Positions 6,735 to 12,900 of a stretch of 12,900 nucleotides of DNA are shown piece after piece. This DNA comes from Chloroflexota bacterium. Lineage in GTDB: Bacteria > Chloroflexota > Limnocylindria > Limnocylindrales > CSP1-4. The DNA lies in assembly GCA_017881985.1 (NCBI GenBank), contig JADGQH010000067.1, positions 1-12,900 on the forward strand. Reading direction: 5' to 3'. Position numbers and translations under genes: made by a program. Each line of letters starts with the position of its first letter. The first letter of the stretch is position 1. The notes below the pieces were generated by a model. It searched no databases. It was not told the DNA's origin and saw nothing but the letters and a program-made list of their open reading frames with translations.

Positions 6735-8063
6735 ATGGACCGAGCAGCGGTGGACGAGCTCCGGCTCGAGAGCATGCGGCGGAGCGTCCGCCTGCTCTAC
6801 GAGCGCAATCGCCAGCGCGGACATGCCGCGTGGTGCGACCGTGACTATGACTTCGTCTGCCCGTCGAGCGTGACCTATCCCTTCCAGTGGTTCTGGGACT
6901 CCTGCTTCCACGCCATCGCGCTCAGCCACCTCGACACGGCGCGCGCCGAGTCAGAGATCGCCGGGCTCTTGGCGAACCAGCAGCCCGACGGGTTCATCGC
7001 CCACGTCACCTTCTGGCAGCGCGAGGCGTACCTCGATCGCCTGTCGAGCTATGCCATCGCCTATCGGACGCCGTACATCTCCGACTGCATCCAGCCGCCA
7101 CTGCTCGCCGAAGCCGTTATGGCGGTCGCCGCAAGGGGCCGCGGTGCCGCCTACCTGCGGGAGGTGCTGCCGGCCGTCCGTCGCTATTACGACTGGCTGC
7201 GCGACGTGCGGGACCCCGATCGCGACGGCCTGATCGCCGTGCTCCAGGCGGACGAGACAGGGCTCGACCACTCTCCGAAGTTCGATGCCGAGCTGGGGCT
7301 CTCGGGCGACGTGGGTGACGACTACACCGCCGCCTGGCACCGTGTCGCCGACCCATATGCCGAAGTCGGCCGCGATCCGGCGCGCATGTTCGCCCTCGAT
7401 CGGTTCATCGACGAGGACGTGATGATCAACACCATCTACGCCGAGAACCAACGGGTGCTGGGCGAGCTGCTGGCCCAGGTTGGCGAGCGGGATGCTGCCG
7501 CGGACTTTGCCGCGCGGGCGACGCGGACGAAGGATGCGCTCGTGGCCAAGTGCTGGGATCCCGAGGCTGGGCTCTTCTGGGACCTGGCCGGCCTCGACGA
7601 GCATCCGCTCCGGACCAGCACGATCACCAGCCTCTTTCCGCTCCTGCTCCCGGACCTCGACGCGGCGATCGCGGCGCGGCTGGTGACACAGCTGGAGGAT
7701 CCGGCCACGTACGCTGCGCCCTGGCCCGTTCCCTCGGTCTCACGAGCCGAGCCCTCGTTCCGGCCCGGTCGCGCCGGCGACGACCTCGTCTGGCGCGGTG
7801 CGACGTGGGTCAACACCAACTGGTACCTGGCCCGGGGGCTGCGCCGCCACGGCCGGCCCGACCTGGCCCGCCGGATCGAGGATGCGACGGCGGCGCTCAT
7901 CGAGCGCTGGGGGTTCCGCGAGTACTACGACGCGCTGACCGGCGAGGGGCACGGCGCGCCCGATTTCAGCTGGTCAGCCGTGATCCTCGATCTCCTCGAG
8001 GCTCGTTCAACGGAGGACGCCGTCAGCCGGGTGCGCGAGGAGCCAGCAGCCGGAGGGTCCTGA
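6735..8063 (+). CDS. GH63-like (alpha/alpha)6-barrel glycoside hydrolase
   Basis: The 442-residue protein begins at ATG 6735, 4 bases after GGAGG (6726-6730) and 17 bases after the PHP stop. Motifs fit bacterial GH63 and related barrel enzymes: YPFQWFWDSCFHA at 48-60, DETGLDHSPKFD at 173-184 (Asp178 the likely general acid), RGATWVNTNWYLARGL at 354-369, and REYYD with Glu396 (likely base) followed by GEGHGAPDFSWSA. The length matches short bacterial members such as the Thermus mannosylglycerate hydrolase group. No signal peptide is seen, so it should hydrolyse an imported alpha-glycoside in the cytoplasm. Its 3' end overlaps the convergent GH38 gene by 41 bases. A trehalase-like or debranching-type assignment is possible because these barrels share motifs; glycosidase is firm, exact substrate is not. 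Confidence 0.82.
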   Translation: MDRAAVDELRLESMRRSVRLLYERNRQRGHAAWCDRDYDFVCPSSVTYPFQWFWDSCFHAIALSHLDTARAESEIAGLLANQQPDGFIAHVTFWQREAYLDRLSSYAIAYRTPYISDCIQPPLLAEAVMAVAARGRGAAYLREVLPAVRRYYDWLRDVRDPDRDGLIAVLQADETGLDHSPKFDAELGLSGDVGDDYTAAWHRVADPYAEVGRDPARMFALDRFIDEDVMINTIYAENQRVLGELLAQVGERDAAADFAARATRTKDALVAKCWDPEAGLFWDLAGLDEHPLRTSTITSLFPLLLPDLDAAIAARLVTQLEDPATYAAPWPVPSVSRAEPSFRPGRAGDDLVWRGATWVNTNWYLARGLRRHGRPDLARRIEDATAALIERWGFREYYDALTGEGHGAPDFSWSAVILDLLEARSTEDAVSRVREEPAAGGS

Positions 8064-10800
8064 TCTCCCAGGGGGCGAGCTGCAGCTGGACGCTGCGGTC
8101 CTGGACGGGCAGCCGGGGCCCGGCGTTTCCGAGCAGGTCGGCCTCGTATGCCTCCAGGAAGGGTCCCCGGATGAGGGCGACGCTTCCCTCGGGGGTTTCG
8201 CAGGCCAGCCGCAACTCGAGCCAGTCGCCATCGCGCCGGAGCGCCGAGAGGGTCAGGCCGTTGCCGTCGACGGCCAGGCCCTCGCCGGCCCCGAGTGGGC
8301 CGCCGGCGGGGCCCGTGCCGGCCGCCACCATGAAGGGATGCCGGTAGCGTTCCGCTTCCCCGACCACGTCGGCCTCGACCCACGACCCACTGTGCGGGTA
8401 GAGGCCGAAGGCCAGGCTCCATGGACCCCGACACTGCGCGCCGGGAACCTCGAACTGTCCGCCGGCCGGGTCCCGCCGATACGGGTTCGCGTCACGACTG
8501 AGATAGCCGGTCGCCCGCAGGATCGTCAGGCCGATGGCCCGACCGTCCTCGTCCAGCTGATACTCGGTCACCTGCGGCAGGAGGATCGCCAGACCGCCCG
8601 CGTCCACGAAGGCGCTGGCCGGGAACGCGGCCTGGCCGACCTCGCCATGACCGCCTTCGATCGTCAGGCCGCGGTCGACGACCGCGAACTGGCCCTCGGC
8701 GCTGGAGTGATCGGCCGGGAGGGGGAGGGCCGCCACGAACCGCAGGCGGTGGTCACGGCAGGAGTTGTCGAGTACGACGCGCAGGCGCACGAAGGGCTCG
8801 CCGGCGCGCAGCTCGAGTTCCGTCGTGATCGGCACGTCGGCCGTCTCCGGGGACCGGCCCGTGCCGTCCGGGGCGGCCGCCAGGGGCCACCGGTACGTTG
8901 ACCGCACCTCCAGGACGCCGCGCACCGGCCCCCGTTCGCGGACGATCACCTGCGTCCCGAGTGGCGCCACGATCGGCCGTTCGTGCGCCGTGGGCGCCCA
9001 GTTGTAGGTGTCGCCGAAGTCGCCCTCGTCGACGAGCCGGCCGACGCAGGCCGCCCGTCCCTTCCCCGCGTCCATGGCATCGACCCGGATCGATCCGTCC
9101 TCGGTCACGTCCACGGCGATCCGGCCGTTGGCGAGCCGCCGGTCTCCCACGGACACGGGATCGTCGAGCGTGCCCTCGCCCTCGACGACCCGAAGGCCGG
9201 ACCAACCGAGCGCCGGGGCCGGCACGCGCGCCACCAGGCGACGAACAGGCGCCGCCCGGACGACGACCCGCCACGGGCCGGTCTCCTGGGCGGCGGCCGC
9301 GTCGAAATGACGTTGCAGGACCGACAGCTCGAAGGTGCTCGGATCCTCGGCAACCTCGATCTCCAGCCGCGGCCCGCTCGCGCCGGCTCTTTCGTCGCCG
9401 CCGTCGCGGGTCCCTGTCTCGGTGGAAGCCACGATCCGCCAGTCGCGCACGTGGCGCCCGAACAGCTCCGTGCCGTGGATCCGCAGGAAGAACTCGCGGG
9501 CCCGGTCGAGCGGCATGATCTCGTCCAGGTGCACCGGCGCCTCGCGCGCCAGATCCTGCGCGGTCGTCCGCGAGCCATCGGGCAACTCGATCGCGACGGT
9601 CCGCCATGTCTCGGGGACCGACGTCCGCAGCTCGACCACGTCCCGACGCCCGACGGGGCTCGGGTTCGCGATCATGACGTGCCCGGTGGCGACCCCCGCG
9701 GCGAGCGCACCGACAGCGCGTTCGGCCACGGTCTCCGCGATCTGGGCGCCCTCGCCGAGGCGGACCAGCACCTGGTCCACGACCGCGTCGATGGAGCAGC
9801 CGCAGATGGAGTCGTGAGCGGACGAGGCGATGACCTTGCCCCAGGCCAGCTCAAGGAACGGCGTGTAGCCTGGCCGGCCCCACAGCGCGCCCAGCGGTTC
9901 TGCATAGCGGGTGAGGGCCCGCTCCGCGCGGGCCATCGCGACCTTGATGTCGATGCGTGCGGACGTCACGTTCATCAACTGGTTGGCCCGCGCACTGGAT
10001 CGGAGCTCGCCCCGCCACACCGTGCCGGCCGGCGGCGTCCCCGCGAGGTAGTCGTCCAGGGTTTCGACCCGCAGGCGCCAGCGCTGCTGGGTCGCAGCGA
10101 AGGCGTCGATCCGCGCCATCAGGTCGTCGGCCGGCGTCGTGTGGTCCGCGCCGCACATCGCCAGCAGGGGGTCCGGACCGAAGAATGGGCCGATCTGCTC
10201 CTGGAGCGCCTCCAGGCGCTCGTTCGCGAGCTCGGGTCGCTCGAGGAGAGACAGGCCGTTCCCGTAACCGTCAGGAAGGTACTCGGCGGTCACGGCTGAC
10301 CCGTCCGGCGAGATCCAGAGGAAGACATGACGGTCGATCGCGTCCGGGACGCCCCGCCAGACAACCGCTCGCTCGATGCCGGCCCTGCGCAGGATCTGGG
10401 GCATCTGGGCGACGTGCCCGAACATGTCGGGCAGGTAGCCAACGACCATGCCGCCGCCCAGCTGCCGGGCGCGCTCCCAGCCGAGGCGCAGGTCGCGGAC
10501 GATCGTCTCCCCGGAGACCAGGAACTGGTCCAGCAGCACCTGCCACGGCCCAATTGCCAGGCGGCCACCCGCCACCAGGCGCCGGATTCGCGGCTCAGCC
10601 TCCGGACGGATGTGCAGGTAGTCGTCGATCGCCGCGAGCTGGCCGTCGAGGGTGAAGCGAAACCGCTCGTCCGCCTCGAGCTGATCGAGGACCCGGTCCA
10701 TCATCTCGACCAGGCGCACGCGGAAGACCTGGAAAGGGAGATACCACTCGCGGTCCCAGTGGGTGTGCGGGACGAGCACGACGTCGGTGGGATTGGTCAT
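8023..10800 (-). CDS. Alpha-mannosidase, glycoside hydrolase family 38
   Basis: The 925-residue enzyme is expected to release alpha-linked mannose with retention of configuration, using a zinc ion. Residues 11-19 read PHTHWDREW, giving zinc ligands His14 and Asp16. GYLPDMFGHVAQMPQIL at 121-137 carries the presumed nucleophile Asp125. ELRSSARANQLMNVTSARI (265-283) is the mid-domain motif, and SAHDSICGCSID at 327-338 gives the remaining zinc-site histidine, His329. The C-terminal beta domains follow and end in the usual LAPWEIRTLRLL. Length is normal for bacterial members. The start is ATG 10800, supported by AGGGAGA 4 bases upstream; an in-frame ATG at 10866 would add 22 residues unlike the family. 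No signal peptide is present, so it acts in the cytoplasm on imported or recycled mannosides. An operator copy lies 81 to 94 bases upstream. E. coli MngB is a family member; closer identity is not claimed. Confidence 0.93.
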   Translation of the reverse strand: MTNPTDVVLVPHTHWDREWYLPFQVFRVRLVEMMDRVLDQLEADERFRFTLDGQLAAIDDYLHIRPEAEPRIRRLVAGGRLAIGPWQVLLDQFLVSGETIVRDLRLGWERARQLGGGMVVGYLPDMFGHVAQMPQILRRAGIERAVVWRGVPDAIDRHVFLWISPDGSAVTAEYLPDGYGNGLSLLERPELANERLEALQEQIGPFFGPDPLLAMCGADHTTPADDLMARIDAFAATQQRWRLRVETLDDYLAGTPPAGTVWRGELRSSARANQLMNVTSARIDIKVAMARAERALTRYAEPLGALWGRPGYTPFLELAWGKVIASSAHDSICGCSIDAVVDQVLVRLGEGAQIAETVAERAVGALAAGVATGHVMIANPSPVGRRDVVELRTSVPETWRTVAIELPDGSRTTAQDLAREAPVHLDEIMPLDRAREFFLRIHGTELFGRHVRDWRIVASTETGTRDGGDERAGASGPRLEIEVAEDPSTFELSVLQRHFDAAAAQETGPWRVVVRAAPVRRLVARVPAPALGWSGLRVVEGEGTLDDPVSVGDRRLANGRIAVDVTEDGSIRVDAMDAGKGRAACVGRLVDEGDFGDTYNWAPTAHERPIVAPLGTQVIVRERGPVRGVLEVRSTYRWPLAAAPDGTGRSPETADVPITTELELRAGEPFVRLRVVLDNSCRDHRLRFVAALPLPADHSSAEGQFAVVDRGLTIEGGHGEVGQAAFPASAFVDAGGLAILLPQVTEYQLDEDGRAIGLTILRATGYLSRDANPYRRDPAGGQFEVPGAQCRGPWSLAFGLYPHSGSWVEADVVGEAERYRHPFMVAAGTGPAGGPLGAGEGLAVDGNGLTLSALRRDGDWLELRLACETPEGSVALIRGPFLEAYEADLLGNAGPRLPVQDRSVQLQLAPWEIRTLRLLAPRAPG

Positions 10801-10804
10801 TGGA

Positions 10805-10811
10805 TCTCCCT
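10805..10811 (-). promoter_or_regulatory. Ribosome-binding site fixing the mannosidase start
   Basis: On the minus strand AGGGAGA is followed by 4 bases and ATG 10800. This is the same arrangement as at the binding-protein gene and supports 10800 over the in-frame ATG at 10866. Confidence 0.7.
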
Positions 10812-10815
10812 GCCT

Positions 10816-10829
10816 CGCTCGATCGAGCG
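10816..10829. promoter_or_regulatory. 14-bp perfect palindrome just upstream of the mannosidase RBS
   Basis: CGCTCGATCGAGCG is fully self-complementary. In mannosidase mRNA it could fold as a 5-bp stem with a GATC tetraloop ending 4 bases before the AGGGAGA site, where it might affect ribosome access. It could instead be a protein site. It lacks the TGTRATCGATACC pattern of the LacI-type operators. Confidence 0.35.
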
Positions 10830-10880
10830 GCCTGCTGATCGAGACAGGAATATCATGGGACTCCACTGCTTGCGTCCATA

Positions 10881-10894
10881 CGGTATCGATTACA
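10881..10894 (-). promoter_or_regulatory. LacI-family operator, copy 2 (mannosidase/repressor)
   Basis: Read on the minus strand this is TGTAATCGATACCG, matching copies 1 and 3 at 12 and 13 of 14 positions. It lies in the 125-base gap between the divergent mannosidase and repressor genes, 32 bases before the repressor start, so it could control both and give autoregulation. No promoter here is as clear as at the other two copies; on the minus strand a weak TTTGGG (10914-10909) with a 16-base spacer to TAATCG inside the operator is the best I see. Confidence 0.68.
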
Positions 10895-10925
10895 CCCTCC
10901 GACCTGGGCCCAAAGAGTCAGGCGC

Positions 10926-11921
10926 ATGCCCACCACGATCACCGATGTCGCCGCCCGGTCCGGGGTCTCCTCGGCCACGGTCAGCCGGGTCCTGCAGGGC
11001 TCGCCGCGGGTCAGCCCCGCCGCCCTCGAGAGGGTTCAGGCAGCGATCGCCGAGCTGGGGTACCGCCCGTCGGGAGTGGCTCGGTCGTTGCGCCGCCAGC
11101 AGACCGGGACGCTCGGGCTCATCGTGACCAACATCAACAACCCGTTCTACCCGGAGATCGTCCGCGGCGCGGAGGATGCCGCCCAGCGGATGGGTGCCTC
11201 CATCATCCTCTGCAACGCGGCCGAGGACCCGGAACGCGAGATCGCCTACCTGGACCTGCTCCTCGAGCGGCGCGTCGACGGTGTGATTGTCGCGGCAGGC
11301 GGCCTGACGAAGCGGCATGAGGACTTCCTGAGCGCGTTCCCGTCTCCCCTCGTCCTCATCAACGCGGACCTGCCGGGTGGCCAGGTTCCCGCCGTGCTCA
11401 GCGACGATGAGGCCGGGGGCCGGGCCGCCGCCGACCACCTCCTCGAGCTCGGTCACACGCGGCTGATCCATATCTCCGGGCCGGCAGTTCGCGAGGCGGT
11501 CTCCCTCCGGCTCGATGGCGTGCGGGCGGCGATCGCGGCTTCGGACCGCGCGGTCACCCTCGAGGTGGTTGAGGGGGACGGTTACCTGGCCGGCGGCCTG
11601 GCGGCCAGGCAGGTGGCCGAGCGTCTCCAGCCCCCATACGCGATCATCACCCACAACGACGTGACTGCCGTCGGAGCGATGCATGCGCTCTTCGAGCTCG
11701 GGATCCGAATCCCGGATGAGGTCAGCGTCGTCGGATTCGACGACATCGCGCTCGCTGCCTTCACGAACCCGGCCTTGACGACCGTCGCCCAGGACAAGTA
11801 CGCGATGGGCCGGCTCGCGGTCGAGACGATCGCACGGCTGCGCTCCGGCGAGGCGGTCACAGGCAACCAGGTGCTGCCCGTGCACCTGGTGGTTCGCCGC
11901 TCGAGCGGCCCGGCGCGCTGA
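10926..11921 (+). CDS. LacI-family transcriptional repressor
   Basis: The 331-residue protein has the standard LacI layout. An N-terminal helix-turn-helix (ITDVAARSGVSSATVSRVL, residues 5-23) is followed by the hinge region (PSGVARSLRRQ, 48-58) with Leu55 at the position that normally wedges into the central CG of the operator. The sugar-binding core runs from about 61 (GTLGLIVTNINNPFYPEIV) through the domain-closing GFDDIALAAFTNPALTTVAQD near the C-terminus. ATG 10926 is at the family's usual distance from the helix-turn-helix; its ribosome-binding site is weak (AGAG at 10914-10917). A matching CG-centred operator lies directly upstream and near-identical copies precede the transporter operon and the oxidoreductase gene, so it is probably their local repressor, released by an imported sugar or breakdown product. 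The inducer cannot be read from the sequence. Confidence 0.94.
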   Translation: MPTTITDVAARSGVSSATVSRVLQGSPRVSPAALERVQAAIAELGYRPSGVARSLRRQQTGTLGLIVTNINNPFYPEIVRGAEDAAQRMGASIILCNAAEDPEREIAYLDLLLERRVDGVIVAAGGLTKRHEDFLSAFPSPLVLINADLPGGQVPAVLSDDEAGGRAAADHLLELGHTRLIHISGPAVREAVSLRLDGVRAAIAASDRAVTLEVVEGDGYLAGGLAARQVAERLQPPYAIITHNDVTAVGAMHALFELGIRIPDEVSVVGFDDIALAAFTNPALTTVAQDKYAMGRLAVETIARLRSGEAVTGNQVLPVHLVVRRSSGPAR

Positions 11922-11942
11922 CCGCCCGGGGTTGATGCGGTC
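11920..11942 (+). terminator. Possible weak terminator hairpin at the repressor stop
   Basis: GACCGC (11920-11925) pairs perfectly with GCGGTC (11937-11942) across an 11-base loop, starting within the repressor's TGA. The following CTCGTCGTTCTCGTC is only mildly T-rich, so this is at best a weak intrinsic terminator. It would separate the repressor transcript from the independently promoted oxidoreductase gene. Confidence 0.25.
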
Positions 11943-12058
11943 CTCGTCGTTCTCGTCGGCACGCACCTTCCCGGAGCGCACGACGGGGCAGGGGGTCCGG
12001 AATGCCGGCCCAGGGCGCGGGCGGGCCTCCCGGGTCCGGCCGATCCGGTCCCCAAGGC

Positions 12059-12087
12059 TTTACGACGCCGCGGCACTCGGCTACAGT
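12059..12087 (+). promoter_or_regulatory. Sigma-70-type promoter of the oxidoreductase gene
   Basis: TTTACG at 12059-12064 (4 of 6 to -35) and TACAGT at 12082-12087 (4 of 6 to -10) are 17 bases apart. Spacing to the following operator is 3 bases, the same as at the transporter promoter. Transcription would begin near 12093-12095, within the operator, leaving a leader of about 118 bases. Confidence 0.6.
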
Positions 12088-12090
12088 GGT

Positions 12091-12104
12091 TGTAATCGAT
12101 ACCA
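12091..12104 (+). promoter_or_regulatory. LacI-family operator, copy 3 (oxidoreductase)
   Basis: TGTAATCGATACCA differs from copy 1 at one position (A for G at the fourth base) and from copy 2 only at the last base. It is centred on CG at 12097-12098 and overlaps the predicted transcription start. An additional GTGGT (12086-12090) and ACCAC (12101-12105) inverted pair brackets it, and an ACGCCGACGGCGT inverted repeat (12104-12116) abuts it. Confidence 0.72.
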
Positions 12105-12124
12105 CGCCGACGGCGTGTCGCCCT

Positions 12125-12158
12125 CCACTCCACTCGATGATCGCGAGGAAGGGAGTGG
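12125..12158 (+). promoter_or_regulatory. Stem-loop in the oxidoreductase mRNA leader
   Basis: CCACTCC (12125-12131) pairs with GGAGTGG (12152-12158), and inside it CTCG (12133-12136) pairs with CGAG (12144-12147) around a 7-base loop, with an asymmetric internal loop between. It lies about 30 bases after the predicted transcription start and 41 bases before the ribosome-binding site. It is not followed by a T-run. A stabilising or translational role is possible; it matches no riboswitch class I recognise. Confidence 0.35.
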
Positions 12159-12199
12159 CGCCGATCGGAAACCCGCCGGGACCGTCCGGGAATCGAGTC

Positions 12200-12205
12200 G
12201 GAGGG
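12200..12205 (+). promoter_or_regulatory. Ribosome-binding site fixing the oxidoreductase start
   Basis: GGAGGG is 6 bases before ATG 12212. A second in-frame ATG at 12218 would be 12 bases away, which is too far, so 12212 is preferred. Confidence 0.65.
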
Positions 12206-12211
12206 CGTTGG

Positions 12212-12900
12212 ATGGCTATGGAGCAGCCGATTCGACTCGGCGTCGTGGGTCTCGGCCTGATCTGGCAGGCCGTCCACATGCCGAACCTGCTGGCGCTTCG
12301 CGACCGCTTCCAGGTGACGCATGTCTGCGATCTCTCGGCGTCGTTGGCGACGAGCACCGCATCAGACCTCCCGGGCGCGGTGGCGAGCTCGACCGACTGG
12401 CGCTCGGTCTGCGACGACCCCGATCTGGACGCGATCCTGTTCCTGACCCCAGGCGACCACGCGCCGCAGGTCCTGCGCGCCCTCCAGGCCGGCAAGCACG
12501 TCCTGGTCGAGAAGCCCCTCTGCGTGACGGTGCACGAGGCGCGCGATCTCGAGCGGGCGGCCGCAGCGGCCAACCGCGTGCTCCAGGTCGCCTACATGAA
12601 GATGTACGACCCGATCATCGAGCAGGCTCGCGAGTCCCTCGCGTCGGTCGGCGCGAGGAGAATCGTCCGGGTCACGGTGCTGAATCCTGCAGATGCTCCG
12701 CAGTTCGACCACGTCGCCCTGCGACGCCCCGCCGATGTCGACCCTGCCGCGATCGAGGCCGACAGCGCCTACGCGCTCGAACGATCGGGCGAGGCGCTCG
12801 GAGACGCACCGCTGGCGCTCCGTCAGCTCTATTGGGGCGCCCTCCTCGGTTCCGTCTGTCACGAGCTGTCCCTCCTGCGGGCCCTCGGGATCGGCCTGCC
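12212..12900 (+). CDS. Gfo/Idh/MocA-family oxidoreductase, C-terminus outside window
   Basis: The frame is open from ATG 12212 to the right edge, giving 229 codons of a protein that is usually 330-400 residues long. The N-terminal Rossmann domain starts at once: RLGVVGLGLIWQ with Gly10, Gly13 and Gly15, then Asp40 (THVCDLS), typical for NAD(H) ribose binding. DLDAILFLTPGDHAP leads to GKHVLVEKPLCV with the conserved Glu100-Lys101-Pro102. The start of the C-terminal domain follows (YMKMYDPIIEQA). The family oxidises or reduces sugars, inositols and related polyols with NAD(P). The position where a third glycine or alanine is common in the dinucleotide loop is Trp18. It has its own promoter and an operator shared with the transporter operon, so it probably handles a product of the imported glycoside. 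Substrate unknown. Confidence 0.9.
   Translation, partial: MAMEQPIRLGVVGLGLIWQAVHMPNLLALRDRFQVTHVCDLSASLATSTASDLPGAVASSTDWRSVCDDPDLDAILFLTPGDHAPQVLRALQAGKHVLVEKPLCVTVHEARDLERAAAAANRVLQVAYMKMYDPIIEQARESLASVGARRIVRVTVLNPADAPQFDHVALRRPADVDPAAIEADSAYALERSGEALGDAPLALRQLYWGALLGSVCHELSLLRALGIGL

Noticed and set aside
9085..9096. Other ATCGAT-containing sites inside genes, for example GGATCGATCC copies near 352, 538 and 9087, considered as extra operators
   Set aside because: They share only the central six bases, lack the TGTR and ACC arms, and lie inside coding sequence.
8983..10299. A 438-codon plus-strand frame opposite the mannosidase
   Set aside because: It runs against a full-length GH38 protein with intact catalytic motifs, lacks a convincing ribosome-binding site and has no recognisable domain.
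10801..10866. N-terminal extension of the mannosidase from ATG 10866
   Set aside because: The extra 22 residues are unlike the family, where the PHTHWDREW motif lies close to the N-terminus, and the AGGGAGA site points to 10800.
10890..11981. A 363-codon minus-strand frame opposite the repressor
   Set aside because: It is the mirror of a well-conserved LacI-family gene and has no family features.
12005..12042. GC-rich inverted repeat (GCCGG...CCGGC arms) considered as a terminator
   Set aside because: The stem is interrupted, the sequence is almost all G and C so pairing by chance is likely, and no T-run follows.
1..12900. Mobile elements, CRISPR arrays, tRNA or rRNA genes
   Set aside because: I saw no transposase or integrase motifs, no regularly spaced repeats, and no stretch with tRNA or rRNA features; the only tandem repeat is inside the lipoprotein linker.

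Overview
The window is GC-rich, densely packed bacterial DNA. It carries one carbohydrate uptake and breakdown locus of about 12 kb. Coding density, the strong G/C bias at third codon positions, and the Ser/Ala/Pro-rich low-complexity linker after the lipobox of the binding lipoprotein suggest a high-GC, free-living heterotroph. Chloroflexota or Actinomycetota are the best guesses; there is no rRNA or marker gene to settle it.

Layout from left to right. Positions 760 to 1 (minus strand, running off the left edge) encode an alpha/beta hydrolase that probably does not belong to the sugar locus. Positions 761-1103 are a regulatory region with a good promoter and a LacI-type operator. Positions 1104-8063 are a plus-strand operon: lipoprotein solute-binding protein, two MalF/MalG-type permeases, a MalK/UgpC-type ATPase, a CehA/McbA-like PHP-domain metallohydrolase and a GH63-like (alpha/alpha)6-barrel glycosidase. 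Most of its genes overlap by 1 to 20 bases. A GH38 alpha-mannosidase (10800-8023, minus) converges on the operon, and its last 41 bases overlap the end of the GH63-like gene. A LacI-family repressor (10926-11921, plus) is divergent from the mannosidase. A Gfo/Idh/MocA oxidoreductase begins at 12212 and runs off the right edge.

The most informative non-coding signal is a 14-bp CG-centred motif, TGTRATCGATACCR, found once in each of the three regulatory regions: before the transporter operon (994-1007), between the mannosidase and the repressor (10881-10894, reverse orientation) and before the oxidoreductase (12091-12104). At the first and third sites the motif lies exactly 3 bp downstream of a -10 box that is itself 17 bp from a -35 box. 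I read this as one local regulon in which the LacI-family protein represses uptake, glycosidase and oxidoreductase genes until its sugar ligand is present.

None of the GH38, GH63-like or PHP proteins has a recognisable signal peptide. The model is therefore import of a small alpha-glycoside (possibly alpha-mannoside) by the ABC transporter, cytoplasmic cleavage by the glycosidases, hydrolysis of a further bond by the PHP enzyme, and oxidation of a released sugar or polyol by the Gfo/Idh protein. The substrate cannot be read from sequence. Mannosylglycerate-type solutes and mannosylated inositol phosphates are offered as testable hypotheses only. The individual families are all known; what may be undescribed is their combination in one regulon.
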